DNA from: Streptomyces sp. CB02414
GTDB taxonomy: Bacteria > Actinomycetota > Actinomycetes > Streptomycetales > Streptomycetaceae
Length of the DNA: 64,000 bases
NCBI RefSeq assembly: GCF_001905385.1
Contig: NZ_LIPF01000013.1
Coordinates: 85,947-149,946 of the forward strand
Direction of reading: 5' to 3'
The notes below the pieces were generated by a model. It saw only the letters and a program-made list of their open reading frames with translations. It was not told the DNA's origin and did no database searches. Numbering within the stretch: the first letter of the stretch is position 1; each line of letters starts with the position of its first letter. Of the stretch, positions 16,308-25,476 are shown piece by piece. Made by a program: the position numbers and the translations under genes.

Positions 16308-18258
16308 ATGCTGACCCTCCCCGACCTGACCGCCGGTCCCGTCCCGGTGCTGCGCCGTCCGGAACCGGCTGCCGAGGCGACGGCACAGCAGCAGCTGGAC
16401 GACGTGGTCGTCTGCGACGCGCGCTGGCGCCTGCCGCCGGAAGACGCTCCCCGGGTCCGGGCGGGGCTGGCCGTGCTGCCCACCGGCCCGGAAGGCGCGG
16501 GACCCGAGGACGCCGGGGCGGCGCTGCGCCAACTCGCCCGCGCGGGAGTCGTCGCCGTGGTTCCCGCACCCGCGACCGCCCCGGCGCGCGAACTGCTGGA
16601 GCAGGCCGACCGGGCCGGGCTGCCGGTGCTGCTTCCCGCCGGGCCCTGGGACGCCCACGAGACACTGCGCCGCGTGCTGCGGCGGCAACTGGCGGTCGAG
16701 CGGGAGACCTGCTCCAGCGCACGCGGCTGTATGACGGCCAGCCGCGCCCACTCCGCCCCGCCCGGCTCGGCCAGCACCACGGGTCCGCCGGTGACGGCCG
16801 CCACCTCCCGCACCAGCCGGGCCGGACCGTCCGCCTGCTCCGGAGCGCACGCGGAGAGTGTCAGTACGCGCGCGGACGCCTGCGCGTACTCGGTCCGGGC
16901 GGGCGCGTACGGCCTTCGCGCCGTACGACGACGGGCGGGAGCTGGTGCTGCACGCGGTGGGCCGCGACCGGCCGCACCGGGTACTGGCCGCCGTCCTGCC
17001 CGGCGGCGGCCCGGCCCACCTGCGGCAGCTGCTGGCCCACACCGCCGGGCAACTGACGCTGCTGGACGCGGCGCTGCGCAGCCGACGGGACCGTGAGGTG
17101 CTGCGCACCGCGCTGCGGGGCATCCGCGTCTCGGTGCTCCAGTACCTGATGCTCGGCAACTGGGAGGGCGCCGTACGCGTCGCCGAGCCGCTGGCCGGAC
17201 TGGGCGCCGCCGAGGCCGGGGTCGGTGAGGTGCTGGCCGCCGGACGCGGGGTGGTGGCCGTCCTCCAGTGCGCGCCCGGGGAGGACCGCACCGGGGCCGC
17301 GTACGCCTGTGAGGAGGCGGTGGGCGGCGGGGGACTGGTGGTGCCGTGCCCGGCGGACCCGCGGCACGTCATCGTGGTGCTCCCGCAGGACCCGGACGGC
17401 ACGGCGCCGTTGGCGGTGCTGCGCCCGGTGGTGGGGCAGGCGCCCGGACGGTTCGCCGGTGTGTCCGGGCCGCGGCCGTGGTCCCAGACGGCCTCCGCCT
17501 ACGGGGCGGCCGTGCGCGCGCTGACGGCCGCCGAACGCGACCCGGAGCGGATAGTGCGTGACTTCGGCGGGTCCTCACTCCTCGCGTTCCTCTCCCCGGG
17601 GGCGCGGGTCTGGTCCCGTCAGGTCTGCGGCGGGCTGCGGAGGCTGACGGAGGAGCAGCGCGCCCAGGCCGTGCCGACCGCCCGCCGGGCCCTGTCGTAC
17701 GGGGCGCTCAGGGCCGGCCGGCTGCTCGGCGTCGACCGCACCACCGCCAACAAGCGGCTGCGGCTGGTCCTGGAGGCGATGGGACTGGACCACCGACAGG
17801 TCACCCACCGCGCGGTCGCGGACCTGGCCTTCCAGCTCGCCGACCTGCCCGAGCCGCCGGACGACGCGGCGAGCGGCTCCGGGGCCGGACTGCGGTCGCT
17901 GCTGCGGGAGGCGCCGGTCGTGGAGTGGGCGACCCGTGAACTGGCCGTCCTGGACCACCCGGAGGACGCCCCGCCGGACGGCAGGTTCGGCTGCGCGGAC
18001 GAACCGGAGTGCTGCGGAGCCTCGGCCCGGCGGCTCCTGGCCACCTGGCTGGGCCTCAACTGCCGGGCCGGCGCGACGGCCGAGGCGCTGGGCATGCACC
18101 GGAACACCTTCGCGGCCCGGCTGCCGGTGCTCGGAGCCCGGCTGCGGCTGCCGTTGCGGGACCAGGGAGCCGCGCCCTACCAGGCGCTGTGGCTGCTGGT
18201 GGCCGCCGGGCACATCCCGGTGACCGGCATACCGGACCCGACTGACCCGGCCGCCTGA
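16308..18258 (+). pseudogene. PucR-like regulator, reading frame broken around an apparently inverted segment
   Basis: The first part (16308 to about 16705) reads forward as the N-terminal domain of a PucR/CdaR-type regulator (MLTLPDLTAG ... RRVLRRQLAVERE) and the last part (about 16905-18258) reads forward in another frame as the remainder (FAPYDDGRELVLHAVGRDRP ... two C-terminal HTH regions, RLLGVDRTTANKRLRLVLEAM and EALGMHRNTFAARLPVL). Neither forward frame makes sense in the 200 bases between: one closes at 17096. On the opposite strand the same stretch reads VREVAAVTGGPVVLAEPGG in a frame with almost only G/C third positions, the sequence expected there in a GAF-like PucR middle domain. 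So the gene is disrupted, most simply by a local inversion of roughly 16730-16900. No start with a strong ribosome site; the ATG at 16308 is the best available. Two separate short proteins could be made instead. Confidence 0.75.
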
Positions 18259-18472
18259 CCGGGCCCGCACCGCGCACCTCACCTGCACACGGGGCCGCCT
18301 CGGATGCACGAGGCGGCGCGGCGGGCGGCATGCCTACGATCCCGGCGTCCGGGCGACGGACGCGAAGAGCAGGCGCCGAAACGGTCCGCCGGTGCGTCCA
18401 ATTGTCCCCGCCCGGCCCAGCCACACCGCCACACCCACCGCATCCCACGTGCGGAGAATCAGGAGACAACAC

Positions 18473-18988
18473 GTGCGCACCTTCCTGCGCAGAGCCGCCG
18501 TCACCGCGACCTGCCTGGGCGCCCTCGGCGGCGCGGTGGTCGGTACGGCCGCCCCGGCCATGGCGGCGTCCTGCAACACCACCACCAAGTCGGTCGACGA
18601 CCGCGGGTACACCGGCCCCTGGCCGGACAACTGGACCATGAAGGCCACCATGTGCTCCTACCGGTCCGGCAGCTACATCTACAGCTACGCCAAGCTGTCC
18701 TGGGACCGGCCCGCCTCCTACGGCAACGCGCCGCACCTGATCTTCGACGCGGCCAAGTTCCGGGTCGCCCTGAAGAAGAGCGTCTCCGGGGCGACGGACC
18801 CGGTCCGCTACCGCCGGGACTTCGGCATCGAGGGCCGCCTGGAGGACGGGGACGGCTCGTACACCACCTCGACCATCCGGTACGCCATCTCGCGCTACGC
18901 CCTCGGCGACGGCGCCTGGAAGCTGAACTGGAACAACGACGGCGACGGCTACAAGACGTACCGCGTCACCGCCTCCCCTCGCGTGTGA
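18473..18988 (+). CDS. Small exported protein of unknown function
   Basis: A 171-residue secreted protein. GTG start with AGGAG eight bases upstream; signal peptide RTFLRRAAVTATCLGALGG ... APAMAAS with an Ala-x-Ala cleavage site near residue 34. The mature domain of about 137 residues is rich in Tyr, Trp and Ser (GPWPDNWTMKATMCSYRSGSYIY) with two cysteines (one near the N-terminus, one in TMCSY) that could form a disulphide. No family recognised. A bidirectional terminator-like hairpin follows directly. Confidence 0.82.
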   Translation: MRTFLRRAAVTATCLGALGGAVVGTAAPAMAASCNTTTKSVDDRGYTGPWPDNWTMKATMCSYRSGSYIYSYAKLSWDRPASYGNAPHLIFDAAKFRVALKKSVSGATDPVRYRRDFGIEGRLEDGDGSYTTSTIRYAISRYALGDGAWKLNWNNDGDGYKTYRVTASPRV

Positions 18989-18992
18989 GGAG

Positions 18993-19020
18993 CCCCGGCG
19001 GCACCGTCACGTCACCGGGG
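18993..19020. terminator. Terminator-like hairpin between convergent genes
   Basis: CCCCGG at 18993-18998 can pair with CCGGGG at 19015-19020 across a GC-rich loop that itself contains GTGAC/GTCAC pairing potential. It lies between the stop codons of the exported protein (+) and the DUF58-operon membrane protein (-), where a bidirectional terminator is expected. No T tract, as usual in Streptomyces. Confidence 0.5.
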
Positions 19021-19596
19021 TCCGGTGGAACGGGCGGTGCCGCCGGCCCACCACAGAACAGTCAGCACCCCTGCCAGCATCACCACCCCGGCGGCGATCA
19101 CCCGCCCCAGCCCGCCCCCCGCACCGCTCACCGGAACCAGCGCGGCACCCAGCACGACGCCCGCCCCGGCGCAGGCCGCGACCGCCTCCGCCCACACGCG
19201 CCGGGCCCCGCGTCCCCAACGCCACGGCCACGTCTCACTCGTCACCAGGTAGGCGACCAGCAGACCGGCCACGCAGGCACCTTCCCACCAGGCCGGATCG
19301 CCGGAGGACGCCGCGACGGCCACGACACCGCCCGCCAGCACCGTCGTACGGTGCCGCAGCAGACGGTACGACCACCGTGCGGACTCCAGCGACGGGCGCC
19401 GGTCCAGGGACGGCGCCGCCCATACCGCGCACGCGACCGCACACCCGAACAGGACGGCGCCCGGCGCACCGCCCACCGTCGCCCACGGCCGCCACGCCAT
19501 CACGAGGGCCGCCGCGCCGAGCACCCGCACCGGCAGGGTGTCGGCCCAGTACCCCAGGTACTCGCGGAAACCGACCCGTGCGTCGAGCATCGTCAT
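19012..19596 (-). CDS. Membrane protein, last gene of the DUF4129-MoxR-DUF58 operon
   Basis: A 194-residue protein with at least five hydrophobic segments (LGAAALVMAWRPWATVGG, AVLFGCAVACAVWAAP, TTVLAGGVVAVAASS, GACVAGLLVAYLV, AVAACAGAGVVLGAALVPV and GRVIAAGVVMLAGVLTVLWW). No named family. It begins four bases inside the end of the DUF58 gene (ATGA), so it is part of that operon; an internal ATG two codons on is possible. Likely a membrane partner of the MoxR/DUF58 system. Confidence 0.8.
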   Translation of the reverse strand: MTMLDARVGFREYLGYWADTLPVRVLGAAALVMAWRPWATVGGAPGAVLFGCAVACAVWAAPSLDRRPSLESARWSYRLLRHRTTVLAGGVVAVAASSGDPAWWEGACVAGLLVAYLVTSETWPWRWGRGARRVWAEAVAACAGAGVVLGAALVPVSGAGGGLGRVIAAGVVMLAGVLTVLWWAGGTARSTGPR

Positions 19597-20927
19597 CCCG
19601 CGCGCCCCCTCCCACCGACCCGGCCCGACAGCAGCGGCGCCAACGCCAGGTCCAACGACTCACCCACGACGTGCCGCACCACCGGCACCCCGCTGTCCCG
19701 CAGGGCGAAGCGCATCGCGTCCCGCTCCGCGTGCCACAGCCGCAGTCCCAGCTCGCCCGCCGTGTCCCCGGGTTCGACCTGCGGGTCGCCGCTCGGGATC
19801 TCCACGACGACCGGGCGGCGCCCGCGCTCCTGGAGATCGCGCAGCACCTTCAGCATCCGTGCGTCGCTCAGCGGCGTGAACACGTACACGAGCGCTCCCT
19901 CCGGCAGCGCGGGCGGCGGCAGTCGCTCCAGGCCGGGCGCGTCGAAGCGGCGGTCCTTGCGGACGTCGAGGACGCTCTCCACGATGCGGTAGAACGCCGC
20001 GTCCCCGGTGCCCGGCGCCAGCCACCGCGTGGTGCCGCCGGTCGAGACGACCCCCACCCGGTCGTGGGTGCGCAGGTAGGCCCGGGTGAGTCCGGTGGCG
20101 GCGCGCACCGTCTCGTCCAGGGACGACAGCCCGGTCACCGGGTCGACGACGTCCCCGAACGCGTCGATCAGCATCACCGTGTCGGCGGCCCGCTCGGCCG
20201 CGAAGCGGTGCAGTTGGACGGACCCGCGCCGGGTCGTCGACGGCCAGTGGATGCGCCGCTGCCGTTCCCCGGGCACCCAGGGGGCCACTCCGATGACCTC
20301 GATCCCCTCCCCGGCCTGCGGCGAGGCGTGCTCGCCGAGCCGCTGCGGCAGCCGTACCGGGATCGGGGTGAACCGCGCCTGCGCGGCGTGCGGGAAGACG
20401 GCCACCTCCTGCTCCGCCACCCGCACGGTGCGGCGCACGGTGCCCCCGGCGTCGTACACGTCGAGGTCGACCGGGCCGACCGACCAGCGGCCCCAGTGCA
20501 GCGCGGTGTGGCGCAGCGTGACGGTCGACGGGCCGACGACCACCTCGTCGAGCCGCAGGCCGGGGCCGAGCGTGACGCCGGGGTCGAGGCGTACGGCGTC
20601 CCCGTCGTGGGCGACCGAGACGCGCAGGGTGACGGTGTCGCCCTCGAAGCAGCGGCTCGGCTCGACGGTCGCCGTCGTCTCGACGCGCCGGGGGTGGGCG
20701 CGGGGCAGCGAAAGCGCGAGCAGCACCAGCGGTGCCGCCGCGAGCGCCAGCAGCCACGCCCGGCCGGTGAGCAGGGCGGCGGACAGCGCGACGACGGCGA
20801 CGGTCAGCAGGCGCAGCGTCCGCTCGCTCGGGCGCGGCCCGCCGGGCGGCGGGGGCGGCGGCTGGGCCGGGTCGGTGCGCCCCTCCAGGGCGCGGACCAC
20901 ACCCGCGTCCGGTGGCGGCGCGGTCAT
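19593..20927 (-). CDS. DUF58-domain protein
   Basis: A 444-residue protein: a Pro-rich cytoplasmic start, two hydrophobic helices at about 38-75 (LLTVAVVALSAALLTG and LLALAAAPLVLLALSL), a beta-rich part, and the DUF58 signature RIHWPSTTRRGSVQLHRFAAERA (about 245-267) followed by a vWA-like domain starting TVMLIDAFGD. DUF58 proteins work with MoxR AAA+ ATPases in complex assembly or maturation; in actinobacteria the target is unknown. The MIDAS-like DxSxS is degenerate (DAFGDVVD). Overlaps MoxR by four bases. Confidence 0.93.
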   Translation of the reverse strand: MTAPPPDAGVVRALEGRTDPAQPPPPPPGGPRPSERTLRLLTVAVVALSAALLTGRAWLLALAAAPLVLLALSLPRAHPRRVETTATVEPSRCFEGDTVTLRVSVAHDGDAVRLDPGVTLGPGLRLDEVVVGPSTVTLRHTALHWGRWSVGPVDLDVYDAGGTVRRTVRVAEQEVAVFPHAAQARFTPIPVRLPQRLGEHASPQAGEGIEVIGVAPWVPGERQRRIHWPSTTRRGSVQLHRFAAERAADTVMLIDAFGDVVDPVTGLSSLDETVRAATGLTRAYLRTHDRVGVVSTGGTTRWLAPGTGDAAFYRIVESVLDVRKDRRFDAPGLERLPPPALPEGALVYVFTPLSDARMLKVLRDLQERGRRPVVVEIPSGDPQVEPGDTAGELGLRLWHAERDAMRFALRDSGVPVVRHVVGESLDLALAPLLSGRVGGRGRAG

Positions 20928-21934
20928 GACGGGGCGTTGGCGGCGGTGGCGGCCGTCCGCCGGGTCGTCGGCGTGCCGACACTGCCGACGATCTCGCGCA
21001 GCACGTCGTCCGTGGACACCTCGCGCACCCACAACTCGGGCCGCAGCGACACCCGGTGGGCCAGCGCCGGCACCGCGAGGGCCTTCACGTCCTCCGGGAC
21101 GACGTAGTCGCGGCCGTCCAGCACGGCGCGGGCGCGCGCCAGCTGGACCAGGGCGAGCCCGCCGCGCGGTGAGGAGCCGATGCTGATCTGGGGGTGGTCG
21201 CGGGTCGCGCCGACGAGGGCGACGGCGTACTCCAGCAGGTCGTCGTCGATCTCCACGCGCTCCACGACGGCGCGCCACGCCCTGACGTCGGCCGGCCCCG
21301 CGAGTCTTTCGAGGACGGCCTCGGGCGCGGCCCGGTCGATCCGGGCCCGCAGCATCGCCAGTTCCTGCCCGGCGGTCAGGTAGCCCATCCGCACGCGCAG
21401 CTGGAACCGGTCGAGCTGCGCCTCCGGCAGGGAGTACGTGCCCTCGTACTCCACCGGGTTGGCGGTCGCGATGACGACGAACGGGTCGGCGAGCGGGCGG
21501 GTCTCGCCGTCCACGGTCACCTGCGACTCGGCCATCGCCTCCAGCAGCGCGGCCTGGGTCTTGGGCGGCGTCCGGTTGATCTCGTCGGCGAGCAGGAGGT
21601 TCGTGAAGACGGGTCCGGGGTGGAAGACCATCTCGCCGGTGCGCTGGTCGTACAGCGGTGTTCCGGTGACGTCCGACGGCAGCAGGTCGGGCGTGAACTG
21701 GACGCGGCGGAAGTCCAGGCCGAGGGTGGTGGCGAAGGACCGCGCGAGGAGGGTCTTGCCGAGCCCCGGCAGGTCTTCGAGGAGGACGTGGCCGCCGGCC
21801 AGTACGCCCAGCATCACCTGTTCGAGGGCGTCCGGCTTGCCGACGACGGCGCGGCCTATCTCGCGCAGTACGGCGCCGGCCTGCTCGCCGACCTGTTCGG
21901 CGGTGCGAAGCGGGGGCGTGGGGTCAGTCGTCAC
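20924..21934 (-). CDS. MoxR-family AAA+ ATPase
   Basis: A 336-residue AAA+ chaperone-like ATPase. Walker A appears as LEDLPGLGKTLLARSFA (about 51-67), Walker B as LLLADEINRTPPKTQAALLEAMAE (about 112-135), sensor 1 as VIATANPVEYEGTYSLPEAQLDRF (about 152-175), and the C-terminal lid as in MoxR. Partner of the DUF58 protein encoded next. GTG start; 11-base overlap with the upstream membrane-protein gene. Confidence 0.96.
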   Translation of the reverse strand: MTTDPTPPLRTAEQVGEQAGAVLREIGRAVVGKPDALEQVMLGVLAGGHVLLEDLPGLGKTLLARSFATTLGLDFRRVQFTPDLLPSDVTGTPLYDQRTGEMVFHPGPVFTNLLLADEINRTPPKTQAALLEAMAESQVTVDGETRPLADPFVVIATANPVEYEGTYSLPEAQLDRFQLRVRMGYLTAGQELAMLRARIDRAAPEAVLERLAGPADVRAWRAVVERVEIDDDLLEYAVALVGATRDHPQISIGSSPRGGLALVQLARARAVLDGRDYVVPEDVKALAVPALAHRVSLRPELWVREVSTDDVLREIVGSVGTPTTRRTAATAANAPS

Positions 21935-22514
21935 GTCGCTTGTTCCTTACCGGTGCGGGGTGCGGGGTGCGGGGTGCGCCGAGGGTTTCGAGGCGGTCGA
22001 CGAGGCGGCGCAGTACGTCGACGGGGACCTGGCCGTCGGGTCCGGTCCGGGGTGGCTCGGGCCCGAGCCACGGCCACAGCTCGGGGCCGATCAACTCGGC
22101 CGCCCGCTCGGGCTGCTGGTCGAGCGAGACGTGGTGGTGCTCGGCGAGCGCGGCGGCGTACAGGTGGCGCAGCTCGGGCCGGAGCACCGCACGGTAGTAG
22201 AGGGCGCCGTCGGGCCCCGTCGCGGTCCCCACGTTCCGTCGCCACTCGCCCATGCCCGGCGCCCGCGTCCGCAGCAGCCGCACCTCGTCCCGGCGTCCGG
22301 AGTCGAAGGCGTCCGCCCCGGCGACGTACCGGGTGACGACCAGCGCCACGACGACGAGCAGGGCGAGGAGGGCGCCGGCCGCCCCGGGGCCGTCGAGGAG
22401 CAGGACGAGCAGGACGCCGGAGCCGGCGACCGCGCCGCCGAGCACCCCGAGCCGGCCCAGCGTGAGCATGTCCCCTCCGGGGGTGTCGGGGGTGTCCTCC
22501 GCCGGCCGGTTCAC
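21924..22514 (-). CDS. Two-helix membrane protein in the MoxR operon
   Basis: A 196-residue protein with two adjacent hydrophobic helices at about 17-60 (LGVLGGAVAGSGVLLVLLL and AAGALLALLVVVALVVTRYV) and a soluble C-terminus of about 130 residues containing RPELRHLYAAALAEHHHVSLDQQPERAAELIGPELWPWL. The last part recurs in actinobacterial proteins encoded beside MoxR; no named function. Four-base overlap with the DUF4129 gene upstream. Confidence 0.85.
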   Translation of the reverse strand: MNRPAEDTPDTPGGDMLTLGRLGVLGGAVAGSGVLLVLLLDGPGAAGALLALLVVVALVVTRYVAGADAFDSGRRDEVRLLRTRAPGMGEWRRNVGTATGPDGALYYRAVLRPELRHLYAAALAEHHHVSLDQQPERAAELIGPELWPWLGPEPPRTGPDGQVPVDVLRRLVDRLETLGAPRTPHPAPVRNKRRDD

Positions 22515-23452
22515 CGCGCGTCCTCCCGTTCCGCCAGCAGCGAGTCGATCTCCTCCAGGGCGTCGGCCGCGGCCTCGCGGTGGGAGGCGTCCATCGGGTG
22601 GGAGGAGAAGCGGGCCTCGCGGAACAGCGCGGTCAGGCGCGGCGCGGCCGGGCCCGGCGCCAGCCCCGCCGTGACGGCGCGGTCGAGCAGGTCGGCGGGA
22701 CTGTCGGAGGCGTGCCGGGGCACGCCGGAGGCGACGAGGGCGTCCTCCATCCCGGCGTAGCAGGCGATGACGGCGGCGCGGGCGTCACCGGTGTCGGCCA
22801 GGGCGCGGCGGCCCGACCGCACGGCGGACAGGAGCAGACGCGCGTCGTCGTCCTCGGCCACCGGGGCGGTGCGGCCGGGGCGTTGCGGCACCCTGAGCCC
22901 CAGCCGTCGCAGCCGCGGTACGACGGCCATCACGACGAGCACGACGACCACCGCGGCCAGCAGGCCGAGCACCAGGTAGAGGGCGAGTGACGCGTCGTGC
23001 CCCGGGTCTCCCCGTTCCTGTCCGGGCATCGGCTCGCCGGGGACCGGCTGGGTGGGGAGCGGCGTCGGGACGACCGGCGGCGGGGAGGGCTGGGCGCCGC
23101 CGGTGGAGAACCGGTGCAGGACCAGGGCCAGGACGCCGATGACGCCCGCCCCGGCGAGCAGCAGCGGCGCGGCGAGCTCCCGCAGCCGTTCCTCGCCCGG
23201 CGGCAGCGCGGCACGGTAGCTGTTGAACCGGGGACGCAGGCGCTGGACGGCCTTCATGACCGCGACCGCCCAGGCGACGGACGCCCCGATCGCGACGAAA
23301 CCCCAGTGGCCCAGCGGGCCCTTGCCGTCGGAGTCCAGCAGCCCCTCCTCGGGCCGCAGCACCAGCGCGGCCACCGCCAGCGCCGCGACCACCCCGGCGG
23401 CTGCCACCGCCCCGGGCACCGCCCGCCTTCCGGGCCGCCCCCCGTGTTCCAT
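22511..23452 (-). CDS. DUF4129-domain membrane protein
   Basis: A 313-residue protein: first hydrophobic helix at about 13-32, a second region about 50-65, a third about 92-112, a Pro-rich periplasmic stretch (PSPPPVVPTPLPTQPVPGEP), a helix at about 155-178 and a C-terminal DUF4129 domain (about 200-313) with AVIACYAGMEDALVASGVPRHASDSPADLLDRA and the conserved ALFREARFSSHPMDASHREAA. First gene of the operon DUF4129 - two-helix protein - MoxR - DUF58 - membrane protein. Members of this operon type are linked to cell-envelope or protease/transglutaminase systems; role here unknown. Confidence 0.92.
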   Translation of the reverse strand: MEHGGRPGRRAVPGAVAAAGVVAALAVAALVLRPEEGLLDSDGKGPLGHWGFVAIGASVAWAVAVMKAVQRLRPRFNSYRAALPPGEERLRELAAPLLLAGAGVIGVLALVLHRFSTGGAQPSPPPVVPTPLPTQPVPGEPMPGQERGDPGHDASLALYLVLGLLAAVVVVLVVMAVVPRLRRLGLRVPQRPGRTAPVAEDDDARLLLSAVRSGRRALADTGDARAAVIACYAGMEDALVASGVPRHASDSPADLLDRAVTAGLAPGPAAPRLTALFREARFSSHPMDASHREAAADALEEIDSLLAEREDAR

Positions 23453-23567
23453 CGGTCCCCCCCTGTCGAACCCGTCCCCCCGAACGCCAGTTCACATCAT
23501 CCTGGCACATGCCCCGCCGGCCACGGCAGGGCAAGCTCCCCACGACGACCGGGCCCCCGGCCGCCCC

Positions 23568-24476
23568 TCACGCCGGTGCCAGAGCCGCCGCGACCGACCT
23601 GATCGTCTCCGGCCCCACCCGGCAGCAGCCGCCGACCATCCCGGCCCCGGCCGCCCGCCACCGGCGCACCTGCCCGGCGTCGAACGAGGAACGCCCCGCC
23701 CAGGACCGCGCCTCAGCGTTCCAGGCCTCCCCGCTGTTGGGGTAAACGACAACCGTCTTCCCGGTGACGCGCGCGGCGGTCTCCACGGCACCGGGGACGT
23801 CCCCGGGGGCGCAGCAGTTCACGCCCACCGCGATCACCTCCTCCGCGTCCGCGGCCAGGGCGAAGGCCTCCTCCAGCGGCTGGCCCGCGCGGGTGCGGCC
23901 GCCCGTGACGGTGTACGACAGCCAGGCCGGCACGCCCAGCCCGCGCACCGCCCGCAGCAGCGCCGCCGCCTCGTCGGTGTCGGGAACGGTCTCCAGCGCG
24001 AGTACGTCAGGCCGGGCGGCGGCCAGTACCTCCAGGCGGGGACGGTGGAAGCGCTCCAGCTCCGCGACTGTCAGCCCGTACCGGCCCCGGTACTCGGAGC
24101 CGTCCGCGAGCATCGCGCCGTAGGGGCCGGCCGACGCGGCCACCCACAGGCGGCGGTCCGCCCGTGCGCGGCGCGCCGCCTCCCGCGCCGACTCCACGCT
24201 CAGGCCCATGAGTTCGGCGGCCCGCGCACGGCCGGTCCCGCGCCGGGCGAACCCCTCGAACGTGGCCTGGTAGCTCGCGGTGATCGCCACGTCCGCGCCC
24301 GCCTCGAAGTAGGCGAGGTGCGCCTCGGTGAGCGCCTCGGGGTCCTCGTCGAGCAGCCGTGCCGACCACAGGTCGTCGCTCAGGTCGTGGCCCGCCGACT
24401 CCAGCTGGTTGGACATGCCGCCGTCGAGCACGAGAGGGCGGCCGGAGGCGAGGGCGTCGGTGAAGTCGCTGGTCAT
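23568..24476 (-). CDS. mmuM: Homocysteine S-methyltransferase
   Basis: A 302-residue zinc methyltransferase using S-methylmethionine (or SAM) to methylate homocysteine to methionine. The N-terminal VLDGGMSNQLESAGHDLSDDLWSARLL motif is typical of MmuM, and the zinc-binding cysteines are seen as GVNCCAPGDV (about 228) and GGCCRVGPETIRSV (about 284-290). No mmuP-type permease is adjacent. Divergent from the CPBP protease gene, with a GC hairpin (24509-24525) between the two starts. Confidence 0.92.
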   Translation of the reverse strand: MTSDFTDALASGRPLVLDGGMSNQLESAGHDLSDDLWSARLLDEDPEALTEAHLAYFEAGADVAITASYQATFEGFARRGTGRARAAELMGLSVESAREAARRARADRRLWVAASAGPYGAMLADGSEYRGRYGLTVAELERFHRPRLEVLAAARPDVLALETVPDTDEAAALLRAVRGLGVPAWLSYTVTGGRTRAGQPLEEAFALAADAEEVIAVGVNCCAPGDVPGAVETAARVTGKTVVVYPNSGEAWNAEARSWAGRSSFDAGQVRRWRAAGAGMVGGCCRVGPETIRSVAAALAPA

Positions 24477-24508
24477 GGCAGGAGATTAGTCAGTCGGCGG
24501 CACGGCCT

Positions 24509-24525
24509 CGGGGGCTTGTCCCCCG
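24509..24525. promoter_or_regulatory. GC hairpin in a divergent promoter region
   Basis: CGGGGG and CCCCCG form a six-base stem around a CTTGT loop; weaker outer pairing (GCACG/CGTGC) can extend it. It lies between divergently transcribed mmuM and the CPBP gene, 33 bases from the mmuM start, so it would be in one or both leaders. It resembles a terminator but no gene ends here; it may be an operator or an attenuator. Confidence 0.3.
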
Positions 24526-24636
24526 TGCGAGCTACGGCGAGGTGTCCACCGTGAGGTGACGATCCGGGGCCGCCGGATCCGTAGCGTCCAGTGCATGCCC
24601 GCGGCGCACCGGCCGCGGTCCGGAGAAGGGGTTCCC

Positions 24637-25476
24637 GTGAGGTTCGTCTGGCAGTTCCTGGCCGTGCTGGCGGCGTACGCCGTCGGCGGCATCGGCATCA
24701 ACGCGGTGAAGGACAACGACTGGCTCACCCTGGTCGTCGGTCTCACGGCGGCCGCGCTGGTGGTCTACGTGTACGCCTGGGTGGTACGGCGGACCGAGCG
24801 CCGCCAGGCCCTGGACGTGGCCCTGGAGGACGCCCCGGCCAAGGCCGGCTGGGGGACGCTGATCGGCGCCGGGATGTTCACGGCCGTCATCGTGAACCTC
24901 TTCGCCTCCGGGCACTACGACGTGCACGGCCTGGGCTCGGTGCCGGGTGCGGTGGGCATGGTCGGATTCATGGCCGGCGCCGCGGCGACCGAGGAGGTCC
25001 TGTACCGCGGGGTGCTGTTCCGGATCATCGAGGAGCGCATCGGCACCTACCTCGCGCTGGGGCTGACCGGCGTGGTGTTCGGGCTCTCGCACCTGCTCAA
25101 CGAGGACGCCACCCTGTGGGGCGCCGTCGCCATCGCCATCGAGGCCGGCTTCATGCTCGCCGCCGTGTACGCCGCCACCCGCAACCTGTGGCTGGCCATC
25201 GGCGTGCACTTCGGCTGGAACTTCGCCGCCGGCGGCGTCTTCAGCACCGTCGTCTCCGGCAACGGCACCAGCGAGGGCCTGCTGGACGCCACGATGTCGG
25301 GTCCGAAGCTGCTCACCGGCGGCGACTTCGGACCGGAGGGCAGCGTGTACTCGGTGGGCTTCGGGGTGCTGCTGACGCTGGTGTTCCTGTGGCTGGCGCA
25401 CCGGCGCGGGAACATCGTGCCCTTCGGTGCCCGGCGGGCCGCGGGCGCCAACTCCCCCGCTAAACTGCCCCGGTGA
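24637..25476 (+). CDS. CPBP-family intramembrane protease-like protein
   Basis: A 279-residue membrane protein of the CAAX protease/bacteriocin-processing (CPBP, Abi) family. The three motifs are complete: EEVLYRGVLFR (EExxxR, about 124-134), GVVFGLSHLLNE (FxxxH, about 149-160) and HFGWNFAAGG (HxxxN, about 190-199). Start chosen at the GTG after CGGAGAAGGGG rather than an upstream start. The stop overlaps the GTG of the histidine kinase gene (GTGA), so a membrane protease is coupled to a two-component system; this suggests the protease supplies or removes a signal for the kinase (inference). Confidence 0.92.
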   Translation: MRFVWQFLAVLAAYAVGGIGINAVKDNDWLTLVVGLTAAALVVYVYAWVVRRTERRQALDVALEDAPAKAGWGTLIGAGMFTAVIVNLFASGHYDVHGLGSVPGAVGMVGFMAGAAATEEVLYRGVLFRIIEERIGTYLALGLTGVVFGLSHLLNEDATLWGAVAIAIEAGFMLAAVYAATRNLWLAIGVHFGWNFAAGGVFSTVVSGNGTSEGLLDATMSGPKLLTGGDFGPEGSVYSVGFGVLLTLVFLWLAHRRGNIVPFGARRAAGANSPAKLPR

